A stretch of 64,000 bases of DNA from Geomonas sp. RF6 (GTDB lineage Bacteria; Desulfobacterota; Desulfuromonadia; Geobacterales; Geobacteraceae), in NCBI RefSeq assembly GCF_021044625.1, contig NZ_CP087999.1:575001-639000 (forward strand), written 5' to 3'. The notes beneath the pieces were generated by a model that was not told the DNA's origin, searched no databases, and worked only from the letters and a program-made list of their open reading frames with translations. Both the position numbers and the translations under genes were made by a program. The first letter of the stretch is position 1, and each line of letters begins with the position of its first letter. Below are positions 24,276 through 33,618 of this stretch, piece after piece.

Positions 24276-25952
24276 ATGCTTAGACATAAAATCATTACCA
24301 AGGTAGTTGTTCTCTTAACCGCTATAACCGGATACGCCTCCTTCGCAGGCGCCACCTACACCGTCCCGGCCACGAGGGCTGTTACCTGGGCGGGGAACGT
24401 CGGGGTCAAAGGCGATATCCCCTCCATAAGCACCGTGTACACCACCCTCACCCCCTCCGGCACCGACGATACCGCCCGGATCCAGACCGCCATCAACAAC
24501 TGTCCTGCCGGCCAGGTCGTGGCGCTGGCAGCCGGTACCTTCAACGTGAAAAGCACCCTGACCGTCCGCAAAGGTATCGTGCTCCGCGGCGCAGGGATGG
24601 GCAAGACGATCGTGAAGGGGATGAGCGGGTTCTCCGGCAGCCAGATCATCCTGGCCGAGCCCTCCTCCTGGTCCTATAACCTCTCCAGCCCGGGGTCCGT
24701 CGCCCTCTCCGGCGGCTACAAGAAGGGGTCGACCAGCATCACCACCGCTTCCTCCCACGGCCTTGCGGTGGGGGACATCATCCTCATCGACCAGGTGAAC
24801 AACGCGGCGGACAACCCGCCGGTCAGCAATAAGGGTGACGGCGGCAGCTGCACCTGGTGCGGCAGGGCGAGCGGCGGCAGGTCTCTTGGGCAGTACGTGA
24901 AGGTAACGGCGGTCCCGACCTCCAACAGCGTCACGCTGGAAATCCCCCTCTACTGGGACTATGACTCCACCCTTTCGCCGCAGCTCGTGAAGGTCAGCAA
25001 CCAGGTAGCCGGCTTCGGTCTCGAGTCCCTCACCCTGGACAACAGCGTCTCCGCGGCCCGCGAGGCGGCGATGCAGTGGGACAACGTGAACAACAGCTGG
25101 ATTCTCAACGTGGAGATGATCAGCGCCTACAAGGAGCTCTTCAGGATCTGGAACGGCTACCGCAACACCATCCGCGGCTGCAAGTTCCACAAGGGGAACC
25201 CCGTCACCGCCACCTCCGGCACCCCTTTCGGTGGTGACCGCGGCTACGGGATCTGGCTGAGCGGCGCCTCTGCGGTCGCCTTCGAGAACAACGAGTTCTT
25301 CAACCTGGCGCTCGCCATCACCATGAACGGGGAGACCTCCGGTAACGTCTTCGCATACAACTACCTGCACGACCTCTATCACTACAGCACCGGTTCCGCC
25401 GGGCAGGGGGTCTCGTTCCACGGCTCGCACCCGATCATGAACCTGATCGAGGGGAACTATTCCAAAGTATCGATGGTCGCTGACAACTACTGGGGTTCCT
25501 CCAGCAACAACACCTTCTTTAGGAACCGCGTCATCAACGAGACCGGGTACAACTGCAAGGAGTACGCGATCAACATCTACTCGCATCAGCAGTACTACAA
25601 CGTGATCGGCAACGTCCTCGGCACCTCCGGGATCGAGACGACCTACGATGCGGCGGAGTCGAGCTGCGCGAAGGCGATCTACGGGTTTGAGGATGCGGCA
25701 GGGAAATCGACCCTCCTGCGCCACGCCAACTGGGACAGCGTAACCGGCGGCACCGTGTACAACGGCTCGGACGACAGGGTCCTCCCGGCGAGCCTTTACC
25801 TGAGCACGAAGCCGGCCTGGTGGGGGAACACCGCATGGCCCGCGATCGGTCCGGACCTCTCCCCGATGGCCCCGACCGCTCCGAGCTCCGGCATGCCGTG
25901 GGGTGGCGTGACGAAAGCCCCGATGGCCCCGAGCGCCCTGAAGGTGCAGTAA
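24276..25952 (+). CDS. Secreted right-handed beta-helix (pectate-lyase-like) protein
   Basis: 558 residues; ATG 24276 has an AGGAG site 7 bp upstream. Signal peptide to about residue 26 (GYASFAGA/T). Residues 60-110 (DDTARIQTAINNCPAGQVVALAAGTF, then LRGAGMGKT) are the N-terminal cap motif of the pectate lyase 3 superfamily. Later text is Asn-rich with turns like NNEFFNLALAITMNG, NVFAYNYLHDLYHYS and NTFFRNRVINETG, as in parallel beta-helices. A polysaccharide lyase, hydrolase or binding role on extracellular glycan is likely, but catalytic residues cannot be assigned. It follows the malectin gene by 84 bp and should share its riboswitch. Confidence 0.88.
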   Translation: MLRHKIITKVVVLLTAITGYASFAGATYTVPATRAVTWAGNVGVKGDIPSISTVYTTLTPSGTDDTARIQTAINNCPAGQVVALAAGTFNVKSTLTVRKGIVLRGAGMGKTIVKGMSGFSGSQIILAEPSSWSYNLSSPGSVALSGGYKKGSTSITTASSHGLAVGDIILIDQVNNAADNPPVSNKGDGGSCTWCGRASGGRSLGQYVKVTAVPTSNSVTLEIPLYWDYDSTLSPQLVKVSNQVAGFGLESLTLDNSVSAAREAAMQWDNVNNSWILNVEMISAYKELFRIWNGYRNTIRGCKFHKGNPVTATSGTPFGGDRGYGIWLSGASAVAFENNEFFNLALAITMNGETSGNVFAYNYLHDLYHYSTGSAGQGVSFHGSHPIMNLIEGNYSKVSMVADNYWGSSSNNTFFRNRVINETGYNCKEYAINIYSHQQYYNVIGNVLGTSGIETTYDAAESSCAKAIYGFEDAAGKSTLLRHANWDSVTGGTVYNGSDDRVLPASLYLSTKPAWWGNTAWPAIGPDLSPMAPTAPSSGMPWGGVTKAPMAPSALKVQ

Positions 25953-25985
25953 CCCTTCCCGCAAAGCCGGCAGCAAAGAAAAAAG

Positions 25986-26017
25986 CCAGGAGAGCTCGTG
26001 CTCTCCTGGTTTTTTTT
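25986..26017 (+). terminator. Rho-independent terminator after the beta-helix gene
   Basis: A perfect 10-bp stem, CCAGGAGAGC (25986-25995) with GCTCTCCTGG (26000-26009), with a TCGT loop is followed by eight T. It lies 33 bp after the stop codon and ends the riboswitch operon. Confidence 0.9.
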
Positions 26018-26029
26018 GTGATCACCGCA

Positions 26030-26215
26030 GAGTGACGTCCCCCCTCCCTTCACGGGGGATCATCGGGTTCCGGGGACAGCCGGTCGGACGTCCCCTCCCC
26101 CCTTGCGGGGGAGGGACAGGGTGGGGGGGAAGGTGCCACCACTTCAGCCACATAGCAGCTTCACCCACCCCCTCTCCCCCTCCCGTCAAGGGAGGGGGGA
26201 CCTTCCTGACGCCGG
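26030..26215. repeat. Diverged G/C-rich palindromic repeats
   Basis: Several CCCCTCCC..GGGAGGGG-type palindromes (near 26037-26060, 26090-26118 and 26163-26205), related to those near 2500 and 13340, fill the gap between convergent operons. No gene is visible in 26018-26296. Confidence 0.6.
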
Positions 26216-26296
26216 CTCCCCGGAATTCCCGGGAGAGGCTTCACGGAGGGGTGGTGAAGTCGCTGCCTGCGGGTCTGCCGGCAGCCCGGCCTACCT

Positions 26297-27247
26297 TCAA
26301 GTGGCAAGCCCGAGGTTGCCGGTCCTCGGCCGGAAGGTACCGGCGGGAGTCGAGAGCTGCGCCCCACCGCGGGCAATCAGCCGGTCCATCCGGTCCAGAA
26401 GGGGTGAATCCTCGGTGAACTTCCTGGCAAAGAGCGCCTCCCCGCTTCCGTAGACGTCGTTTACCGTCACCGCCCCCCCCTTCTCGAAGAGCTCCAGGTG
26501 CGCCTCCCCGATCGGCTCCGGGTGCCCCCCCTGCCCCGACCAGTCCTCGAACATGATGTTTCGCCTGATGCTGGAACGAAAGACAGAGTTGCCGAGGATG
26601 GTGTGGATAAACATCTCCTCCGGTGCGAAGGTGTCCTCAAAAAAGGCAGAGACGGACCGGTTTTTCTGCACGAAGTCGAGGATGTACTGCACAGCGTAGC
26701 GCGACAGGGCCCACCAGGTGTTCCCCGCGTACGGCTCCATCCCCCCCAGGTACTTCCGGTAGTCGCGCGTGGCGCACCCAACCTTTGCCAGCGCCTTCGA
26801 CACCACCCTTTTCATCGGCTCGTGCGACTGGGCCCGGTAGGTGTTGACGCGCGACAGCGGCTTCCCCGCCTTCTCGTTCGGCATCCCCACCATGTTGATG
26901 AACTCGCTTCCGCGGTGCCTCTCGAAGAAGTCGTGGATGTATTCCTTTCCGTTCAGCGGGTAATCGCTGCCGCTCAGAAGGACCAGATAGTCCGGCAGCG
27001 GCTTCGCACCGAGCGCCTCCTCCATCAAAAGGAGCGTCGCCCGCACCCCTGAGAACTCCGCCCAGTAGACCGGGAGCCTGCGGGAGGTGAAGTGCACGTT
27101 TTCCCCCTTTGTGCAGTCGAAGTCGGCAAGGGAGCTTTTCTGGTCGACATGGACGAAGAAGGTGGCATCGTCGCAGGAAAGGGTCCGGATCACCCGCGCC
27201 ACCAGCCGCGGGTTCTTGTACACGAAGAGGAGATAGGCGATTCGCAC
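26297..27247 (-). CDS. Beta-1,6-N-acetylglucosaminyltransferase-like glycosyltransferase (GT14/core-2 branching type)
   Basis: The GTG start at 27247 has an AAGGAGGG site 8 bp upstream and begins RIAYLLFVYKNP; 316 residues. Landmarks of the core-2/I-branching family are HVDQKS near residue 33, LLSGSDYPL near residue 95, NTWWALSR near residue 180 and a FAPEEMFIHTIL segment with an acidic pair. No signal peptide or membrane helix. It is probably a cytoplasmic enzyme adding a side sugar during repeat-unit synthesis. It is the last gene of the exopolysaccharide locus. Donor and acceptor are unknown. Confidence 0.85.
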   Translation of the reverse strand: MRIAYLLFVYKNPRLVARVIRTLSCDDATFFVHVDQKSSLADFDCTKGENVHFTSRRLPVYWAEFSGVRATLLLMEEALGAKPLPDYLVLLSGSDYPLNGKEYIHDFFERHRGSEFINMVGMPNEKAGKPLSRVNTYRAQSHEPMKRVVSKALAKVGCATRDYRKYLGGMEPYAGNTWWALSRYAVQYILDFVQKNRSVSAFFEDTFAPEEMFIHTILGNSVFRSSIRRNIMFEDWSGQGGHPEPIGEAHLELFEKGGAVTVNDVYGSGEALFARKFTEDSPLLDRMDRLIARGGAQLSTPAGTFRPRTGNLGLAT

Positions 27248-27276
27248 CGGGGTACCCTCCTTCGCCGCGTGTTTTG

Positions 27277-28296
27277 TCACGGCAGCGCGTAGTTGGAAAA
27301 CGAGCGGTACATCATCTTGTCGAAGCGGGATTGGGCCGCGGCCTTCACCGCTGGGAGCGCGAAGCAGGCGGCCTTTGCCGCCTTCCAGCCGAAGAGCCGG
27401 GCGAGCCAGGCGTATTTCCAGCCGAGCGTCGGCACCACGAGGCTGCCACCGAGCCTGCGCGCCAGGTCCTCCGCTTTCCGCACCAGTTCGGGGCTGTCCG
27501 GGTAGAAGTAGATCAGGGAATCCTGCAAAAACTTCAGCGAGGCCGCCGTGCTCCTGCCGCTCGCCTCCAGGGAGAGGAGCACCTCTATCTGGGAGGAGAT
27601 GGAGGCAAACTGGCTCTGCAGCTTGTGCTGCGGCCGGTACGCCATGCTGCTCAGGCTCCCGGCGTTGGCATACCGGTAGTACGACTTCGGGCCGTCCACG
27701 AAACGGATGGAGTCGCAGTGCGAGACGACCCGGGTGAAGTACTCGCCGTCGTCGTCGAGCGAGAGGGCCTCGTCCCACCGCCCCGCGCGCTCTGTGAGGG
27801 CGCGGCTCACCAGCCACGATTCCGGGACCATGAAGGTGTTGCCGCTGAACTTGCGGCAGATCCACTCCGCCGGGGGGAGGTCCTCCCAGAGGGTGCTTCT
27901 CACAAAGTGCGCCCTCTGCCAGCGATACATGAAAAAGCCCCACGGCGAGGAGAGGAGGACCCGCTCATCGGCCGCCTGCGGCTCCTTCATCTGGCGCTCG
28001 ATCTTGTCCCGCGCCAGCATGTTATCCGCATCGAGCCACTGGATGAATTCTCCCTGCGCGAGGGAAAGGGCGCGGTTGCGGGCGGCGCTCGCGCCACGGT
28101 TCTCCTGCCCGACCACCAGCACCGACGGCGACTGGAAGGTGCGGGCAATGGCGAGGGTCTCGTCGCGGGACCCGTCGTCCACCACTATGACCTCTTTCTC
28201 TGGCCAGCTCTGCGCGAGCGCGGAGCGCAGAGTGTCCACGATCCACTGCTGCGCGTTGTAGGCCGGTATCAGGATCGAAACGAGCTTCTTACCCAT
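27277..28296 (-). CDS. Family 2 glycosyltransferase
   Basis: 339 residues. GT-A start VSILIPAYNAQQWIVDTL, then VIVVDDGSRD (UDP-sugar acid pair), ENRGASAARNRAL, and WLDADNML as the DXD-like metal motif. The C-terminal third is helical and likely sits near the membrane surface. It is one of four family 2 enzymes in the locus. The donor sugar is not predictable. Confidence 0.9.
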   Translation of the reverse strand: MGKKLVSILIPAYNAQQWIVDTLRSALAQSWPEKEVIVVDDGSRDETLAIARTFQSPSVLVVGQENRGASAARNRALSLAQGEFIQWLDADNMLARDKIERQMKEPQAADERVLLSSPWGFFMYRWQRAHFVRSTLWEDLPPAEWICRKFSGNTFMVPESWLVSRALTERAGRWDEALSLDDDGEYFTRVVSHCDSIRFVDGPKSYYRYANAGSLSSMAYRPQHKLQSQFASISSQIEVLLSLEASGRSTAASLKFLQDSLIYFYPDSPELVRKAEDLARRLGGSLVVPTLGWKYAWLARLFGWKAAKAACFALPAVKAAAQSRFDKMMYRSFSNYALP

Positions 28297-28327
28297 CGGA
28301 ACTTCTCCTGCGCCTCATGGAGCACCC

Positions 28328-29317
28328 CTAGCGGAGCTCCGCCTCGTCCCCCGGGACGACGTTCACCCTCTTTCGTACCGCCAGGAGCGCCACCCCCCGG
28401 GGGAGATAGGCAGCCAGGCACTTTACCACCCCCTTCAGGGAGGGGTGGACCGCCAGCGACTTCAGGTAGTACTGCCGCGCCTCACGCACCCTTCCGCTGG
28501 CAAGGCAGATATTGCCGAGCGCCCGCCACATGGTGCCGATCGAGCTGCGCAGCACGATCCGGTCCGGAAGGGTCACCCCCGGCAGGGACATGAGGTCGCT
28601 GAAGACCTTCGCAAAGGACTCCCTGCTGTAGATGCCGCGGTTCATATACTGCGCCGAAAGCGACCCCCCATCCTCCTCCCGCCGGTAGATCTCCACCAGC
28701 ACCTTGCGGGAAAGGACGAACGCGCCGCGCAGCGCCAGCCGTGCCACGAGATCCATGTCCTCGGCGATGGAGAGGGCGGGGTTGAAGAGCCCCGCCTCCA
28801 GCAGGGTCTCCCGCCGCACCACGATCCCCTGCAGGAACCAGTGCGAACTCCCCACAACCGTGCGAAACGCCCTCTCCAGGAGGATCTCCTCCTGCTCCCC
28901 GAAAAGCTTCAGCACCCCCAGCTCGGCGAAGTGGTCGTCGGCGCACCTACCGTCGAGGGAGATGCAGATGCTGTTCTTTATGCTCGCCACCGCCTCCGGA
29001 AAGCGCCGCACGCTCTCCATCTGCTCGGCGAGATACCCGCGGCGCCACTCGTCGTCGGAGTCGAGAAAGGCGACCCAGGTGCCGGTGGCGGCGCGGATCC
29101 CCCTGTTTCGCGCCGCGCTTACTCCCGCGTTTTCCTGGTAGATATACCTGATCCTCTCGCGGTACGGCTCCAGCGCGGCGCGGGTCGCGTCGCGGGAGCC
29201 GTCGTCCACCACGATGATCTCGCAGTCGCTCCACTCCTGGGCGAGCACGCTGTCCAGCGCCTTCGTCAGGTACCTCGCCCTGTTGTACGTCGGTATGATC
29301 ACTGAAAGCTGCGGCAC
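28328..29317 (-). CDS. Family 2 glycosyltransferase
   Basis: 329 residues. N-terminal GT-A motifs are LSVIIPTYNRARYLTKALDSVL, EIIVVDDGSRD, QENAGVSAARNRGI and the metal-binding AFLDSDDEW near residue 92. The central part contains AEDMDLVARLALRG, the acceptor-side ED motif of the family. Related to the neighbouring GT2 at 27277-28296 at the level of motifs. It lies between the flippase gene and that GT2 on the same strand. Confidence 0.9.
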   Translation of the reverse strand: MPQLSVIIPTYNRARYLTKALDSVLAQEWSDCEIIVVDDGSRDATRAALEPYRERIRYIYQENAGVSAARNRGIRAATGTWVAFLDSDDEWRRGYLAEQMESVRRFPEAVASIKNSICISLDGRCADDHFAELGVLKLFGEQEEILLERAFRTVVGSSHWFLQGIVVRRETLLEAGLFNPALSIAEDMDLVARLALRGAFVLSRKVLVEIYRREEDGGSLSAQYMNRGIYSRESFAKVFSDLMSLPGVTLPDRIVLRSSIGTMWRALGNICLASGRVREARQYYLKSLAVHPSLKGVVKCLAAYLPRGVALLAVRKRVNVVPGDEAELR

Positions 29318-29353
29318 TTATGCACCCCGCAACGGGAGGAGAGAGCTCCGTCC

Positions 29354-30835
29354 CTAGAAAGTGAGCGCTGACTTGATCTTCAGGAGAAAGCCGGGGGCCA
29401 TCTCCTCGCCGGCCCTGCTGATGAGGATCTTGAGCGCGTAGAGACCGACAAGGATCGTCACCGCGATGTTGAAGACCAGGTTCACGATCTTCGGAAGGAA
29501 AAACGGTGTGGCGAAGACCACCCCGAGGGCGACGGAGAAGATGCATAGAAGGCGCACGCTCTCCCCGGTAAAGCTGAAGGCGTAATTGCTGCGCGCGATC
29601 AGAAAGATGAGGCCGAAGTAGCAGAGGTTCATGACGAAGAAGGCGGCGCCCGCCCCGGGAAGACCGAAGGTGGTGACACCGATCCAGGCGAAGCCGAGGT
29701 GGGTGGCGTTGGCAAAGAGTTCCGTCTCGAAAAAGAGCTTTCCGTTTCCCTTGGCGCGGAGGATGAATCCGATCGGCCAGGCGACGACCTGGAGCATGAC
29801 CCCCAGTATCTGCCAGCGCAGGATATCGACCGCGAGGAGAAACTTGGAGGAGTAGAATACTGCGATGACGAAGGGGGCGCAGGTCATGATGGCCAGGATT
29901 CCCGGTACCGCCAGCAAAAGCCCGACCTCGATCTGCTTGTTGATGAGTGAGGCGCACTCGGCGTTGTCGTGCGACGCCTCGGAGAGCCGCGGGTAAAAGT
30001 CGGTGAGCATCGCGTTCAGGATCACTCCGACGTATATGAGTGAGAGGGTGGTGGAAGCCTGGTAGATCCCGGCGGCATCGAGCCCCAGATTCCTCACGAT
30101 AAAGACGCGGAGGAAGTACTGGGTGCAGGCGATCATGAGGGTGCCGCACATGAGGGCGGAGCCGAGCTTCAGCAGCGGCTTCGCCTCCGTCATCGACTCG
30201 CGCCACGTCATCGTCACCTTCTTCGTGCTCACTTTTCTCGCGTACCACCAGGAGGTGAGGATGCTGGTGGCGGAGACGGCGAGGAGAAAGTAGGCGACGC
30301 CTCGCTGCCCGAAGGCGTAGATGATGGGGATACTGAAGACGGTGCCGAGAAGGGCGCCGATCATGCTGAGCTTCGCCAGGTCCCCGATGCGCCGCACCCC
30401 CTGGATCAGCGCGGTCTGGCCGGAGGAGACCGCCCCGAAGAGGATGGTGAGGGAGAGCAGGGCGAGATCGAAGGTGTGCCCCCTGGTGCCGAAGGTGAAG
30501 CGGCTTACCGTGCCGCAAAAGATGAAGAGGACGACGCACCCGACGACCCCGGAGATGAGGGCGCTGCGGCGGATGGTGATGATGGTGCGGGCCACCGCCT
30601 CGTCGTCGTTGCTCCCGACAGCTCCCGCTATCTGCCGGACGCCGCTTTCCCCGATCCCCATGCCGCACACGGTGCTCAAAAGCGAGGTGACCGTCGTGTA
30701 GATGCCGGCAAGCCCTATGCCGGAGGGGCCGAGCATGAGGGCGAGGACCTTCGTGCGCAGGATACCGAGGATGGTGTTCACCACCGAGGAGCCCCCCATG
30801 ATGAGGGTCGTTTCCAGGATCCGCTTGTAGGACAT
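29354..30835 (-). CDS. Wzx-type polysaccharide flippase (MOP/PST family)
   Basis: 493 residues from ATG 30835 (CAGGAACAACTC upstream; a longer frame continues upstream without a signal of a real start). About 12-14 hydrophobic segments. The start SYKRILETTLIMGGSSVVNTIL, the IGLAGIYTTVTS segment and the LDAAGIYQASTTLS repeat are typical of O-antigen and exopolysaccharide flippases. It would move undecaprenyl-linked repeat units across the inner membrane. With the O-antigen-ligase/polymerase at 32222 it defines this as a Wzx/Wzy-dependent locus. Confidence 0.92.
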   Translation of the reverse strand: MSYKRILETTLIMGGSSVVNTILGILRTKVLALMLGPSGIGLAGIYTTVTSLLSTVCGMGIGESGVRQIAGAVGSNDDEAVARTIITIRRSALISGVVGCVVLFIFCGTVSRFTFGTRGHTFDLALLSLTILFGAVSSGQTALIQGVRRIGDLAKLSMIGALLGTVFSIPIIYAFGQRGVAYFLLAVSATSILTSWWYARKVSTKKVTMTWRESMTEAKPLLKLGSALMCGTLMIACTQYFLRVFIVRNLGLDAAGIYQASTTLSLIYVGVILNAMLTDFYPRLSEASHDNAECASLINKQIEVGLLLAVPGILAIMTCAPFVIAVFYSSKFLLAVDILRWQILGVMLQVVAWPIGFILRAKGNGKLFFETELFANATHLGFAWIGVTTFGLPGAGAAFFVMNLCYFGLIFLIARSNYAFSFTGESVRLLCIFSVALGVVFATPFFLPKIVNLVFNIAVTILVGLYALKILISRAGEEMAPGFLLKIKSALTF

Positions 30836-30933
30836 GAGTTGTTCCTGTTTTCGGAGGCGTGAAACTGCAGGTAAACCGGACATTTGCATTAGAATTCTAC
30901 AATAAAAGAGATCGTGGTCAACAAAGGGGGGCT

Positions 30934-32238
30934 CTACGGCGGGGGCGCGGGGAGGGAGAATGCCCACTCCGGCACCGGGGAAGGGGCGCAGGCCGCGAGG
31001 TAGAAGTCCTCGTGGCGGGAGGCGAGCGCCGGGAGACTGAAATTTTCCTGCACGAAGCGCCGCCCGTTTCGCCCGAAGGTGACGCGCCTTTCCGGGTCCA
31101 CAAGGAGAAGCTCGGTCATCCTCGCGAGGGCGCGGTGGTCCCCTTTCGGGACGAGGTAGCCGGTGCTCCCGTTTTCCATGGCGCAGGAGACGCCGCCGAC
31201 ATCGTACGCCACGACCGCCCTTTCCATCGCCTGCGCCTCCAGGAGCACCCTGCCGAGACCCTCGGAGAGGGTGGGAAGGACGACGACGGTGCTCGCGCCG
31301 TACCACCTGCGCAACTCGGCGGCGCAGAGGTGGCCGGTGAAGACCGTTTCCTCCTGCAGGCCGAGTCTCGCCGCCGCCCCCTTCAGCTCCGCAGCGAAGG
31401 AGCCGGACTCCTCCCGCCCGGCAAATACCACCTTCACCCTCCTTCCCCCCCTCTTGATGAGCGCCGCTGCGCGCAGGAGGTCGTTGTGCCCCTTCCCGGG
31501 GGTGAGGCGGGACGGGAGGAGGAGAACGTCTCCATCCTCGGGGGAGGTGACGCCCTGGGGGGAGAAGAAGTCGGTGTCGATACCGTCTGAAAAGTTGAGG
31601 AAGCCGGGACGGAAGGGGGCGGGGACATCTGCGGGAGAGACCCCGCCGTAGCCTGCAGCGCCCGCCAGAGACTTCTGCATCAGGGGGAGGTTGAAGCGGC
31701 GGTTCTCGAAGTGGTTTATCACCAGGAAGGGAATCCCCATCTCTCGCGCACAGTGCACGACTTCGCCGGAGTCCTCGCTCACCCAGTGGAATACCACGAG
31801 GTCGGGCCTCCCCTGGCGCACGGTCTGCAGAAGGAGGCGGTTGGAGACGGTTGCGTCGAAGTGGAGGAAGCCGCGGCTGAGGACGCGCCTGAGGAGGGCC
31901 GCCACAGGAGGGGTGGCGGCTGCCGCGCTGTACAGAGCCCGCTTTACCCTCACCTTCAGGGAACGGGGAGCGGTCGGCGATTCGGAGAGGAGGGAGGGAA
32001 CCCAGAGGAGGACCCCCTGCCCCACCTGCTCCGGCTGCACCTCCAGGCGGCAACCCTCGCGCACGAGGTGCATCTGGACGATCGTCATGCGGTTTCGCTC
32101 GAGAAGGGTCCTGTTCAGCGAGTCGAGGTACTGCTCGATACCCCCGCTGGCATTTTTGAAGATGTGGGCGAACCTGAGGACGGTGGTACCGTCAAGGCGT
32201 CCACCAGGCTTCACCGCGCTCTCACGCCTCTCTCCCAT
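30934..32238 (-). CDS. Family 1/4 glycosyltransferase (GT-B fold)
   Basis: 434 residues from ATG 32238, overlapping the preceding gene by 17 bp. C-terminal GT-B motifs are clear: LLLPSRLTPGKGHNDLLRAA, VVFAGREESG, then VVLPTLSEGLGRVLLEAQAMERAVVAYDVGG with the EX7E acidic pair. The N-terminal half (LRFAHIFKNASGGIEQYLDSLNRTL) has the acceptor-domain Gly loop. Retaining glycosyltransferase in repeat-unit assembly. Confidence 0.9.
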   Translation of the reverse strand: MGERRESAVKPGGRLDGTTVLRFAHIFKNASGGIEQYLDSLNRTLLERNRMTIVQMHLVREGCRLEVQPEQVGQGVLLWVPSLLSESPTAPRSLKVRVKRALYSAAAATPPVAALLRRVLSRGFLHFDATVSNRLLLQTVRQGRPDLVVFHWVSEDSGEVVHCAREMGIPFLVINHFENRRFNLPLMQKSLAGAAGYGGVSPADVPAPFRPGFLNFSDGIDTDFFSPQGVTSPEDGDVLLLPSRLTPGKGHNDLLRAAALIKRGGRRVKVVFAGREESGSFAAELKGAAARLGLQEETVFTGHLCAAELRRWYGASTVVVLPTLSEGLGRVLLEAQAMERAVVAYDVGGVSCAMENGSTGYLVPKGDHRALARMTELLLVDPERRVTFGRNGRRFVQENFSLPALASRHEDFYLAACAPSPVPEWAFSLPAPPP

Positions 32239-33586
32239 CCTCTTCCCCCCAGTAGAGGTAGCTTTCCGGCGACGTCTCGAACTCCGGCTCCGGTTCAGGC
32301 CACACCACGACGGCAAGAAGGAGCACGAACCAGATGAGGCTGAGTCCGTTGAACATCGCTTCCGTCCAGTTGTAAAGGACCGCCACGATGAAGAAGGTAA
32401 GCCGCAGCGCGCTGAAGTCCCCCTCGTACGGAACCTCCTCGGCGAACCTGCGTCCGGCGGCAAGGAGCACCAGCACTAGGAGGATGAGGCCGATGAACCC
32501 GCCATTCAGGTACGTCTCTATGTAGCCGTTATGCGCCTGGTTCAGGTGGAGTCTTTCCAGCGCCGGCCCGAGCCAGAAGCTGCGGTATCCGGTGCCGATC
32601 CAGGGGTTGTTCCGCTCCGAGAGGACATCCTTCCAGATTTCGGTGCGCCCGGTGAAGGTGACATCCCTCCCGAGGAGGGTGACCACGCTTTCGGTGAGGG
32701 AGGGGGTGGCGTAGAAGAGAAAGAGGAGGCAACCGGCGACGGCGGCAAAGGCGCCGAGGTGCCGCGTCATGCCGCGCAGCTGCGGGGAGCGCAGGGAGAG
32801 GAGAAGCACCGCCCCGAGGAGGAGGCACACCTGCCCCGTGGCGCTCCCGGCGATGCGCAGAAGCCACGCGGACATGAGAAGGAGAGCGACAGGGACAGCG
32901 ACGGAGAGACGCTCCCGCTCCTCCTTCGGGGTGTCATGCACCTCCATGAGGTCCTGTACGAGAAAGATGCCGCAGATGACGAGGATGATCCCGAGCTCGT
33001 TCTTGTTGGTGGTGACCCCGCAGTAGGAGGGCTCATAGGTCCATCGGTTATAGTAGCGCCCAAGCCCCGGGAAGTACTTCACAAGGAGCATGGAGAAGGG
33101 GACGGCAATGCAGATGTAGCGCCCAAAGAGCGCCTTCGCCGCCCCGAACGGGTCCTCCTCCCCCAGGATGATGAGGATCATCAGGAGGTTGCCGAGGTCC
33201 TTCACCCAGCGCTTGAAGCTCACGAAGAAGAAATCGGACCACAGGACGCTTACACCGCAGTAGATAAAAAAGAAGAGGAGCCACCTGTTGGAGAGGAGGA
33301 TGTTCTTCCAGTCGAGGCGGCGCTTCCACAGGGTGTACAGCGCTCCGAAGAGGAGCACCAGAAAGATGTTGCGGTCCAGGGGGCTCCCCTCGATGTAGGA
33401 GGCGGCGATCTGTTCGGAGTCGACGGGCCCTTCGAACCAAGCGGAGACGGGACGGGTGCCTATGATGAGGAGCCAGAGGAGGGGAATCCACAGCTCCACC
33501 GAAGGAAGGGGGCGCAGCTTGTGCTCCCGCACGAGGAGCGCGACGACGAGGGCTGTGCAAAGCACGAGGGCGAGTTCTTTGGTCAT
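32222..33586 (-). CDS. O-antigen ligase/polymerase family (Wzy-like) membrane protein
   Basis: 454 residues from ATG 33586, with about ten to twelve membrane helices. The large periplasmic loop holds the O-antigen ligase family hallmark TGRTEIWKDVL, NPWIGTGYRSFW and AHNGYIETYLNGGFIGL, including the conserved histidine. In a locus with Wzx and no ABC exporter this is the best candidate for the Wzy polymerase. The ligase alternative cannot be excluded by sequence alone. Confidence 0.9.
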   Translation of the reverse strand: MTKELALVLCTALVVALLVREHKLRPLPSVELWIPLLWLLIIGTRPVSAWFEGPVDSEQIAASYIEGSPLDRNIFLVLLFGALYTLWKRRLDWKNILLSNRWLLFFFIYCGVSVLWSDFFFVSFKRWVKDLGNLLMILIILGEEDPFGAAKALFGRYICIAVPFSMLLVKYFPGLGRYYNRWTYEPSYCGVTTNKNELGIILVICGIFLVQDLMEVHDTPKEERERLSVAVPVALLLMSAWLLRIAGSATGQVCLLLGAVLLLSLRSPQLRGMTRHLGAFAAVAGCLLFLFYATPSLTESVVTLLGRDVTFTGRTEIWKDVLSERNNPWIGTGYRSFWLGPALERLHLNQAHNGYIETYLNGGFIGLILLVLVLLAAGRRFAEEVPYEGDFSALRLTFFIVAVLYNWTEAMFNGLSLIWFVLLLAVVVWPEPEPEFETSPESYLYWGEEDGREA

Positions 33587-33618
33587 GGCAGCATCTCTTT
33601 TCCGGGCTTCCCCCGGCG

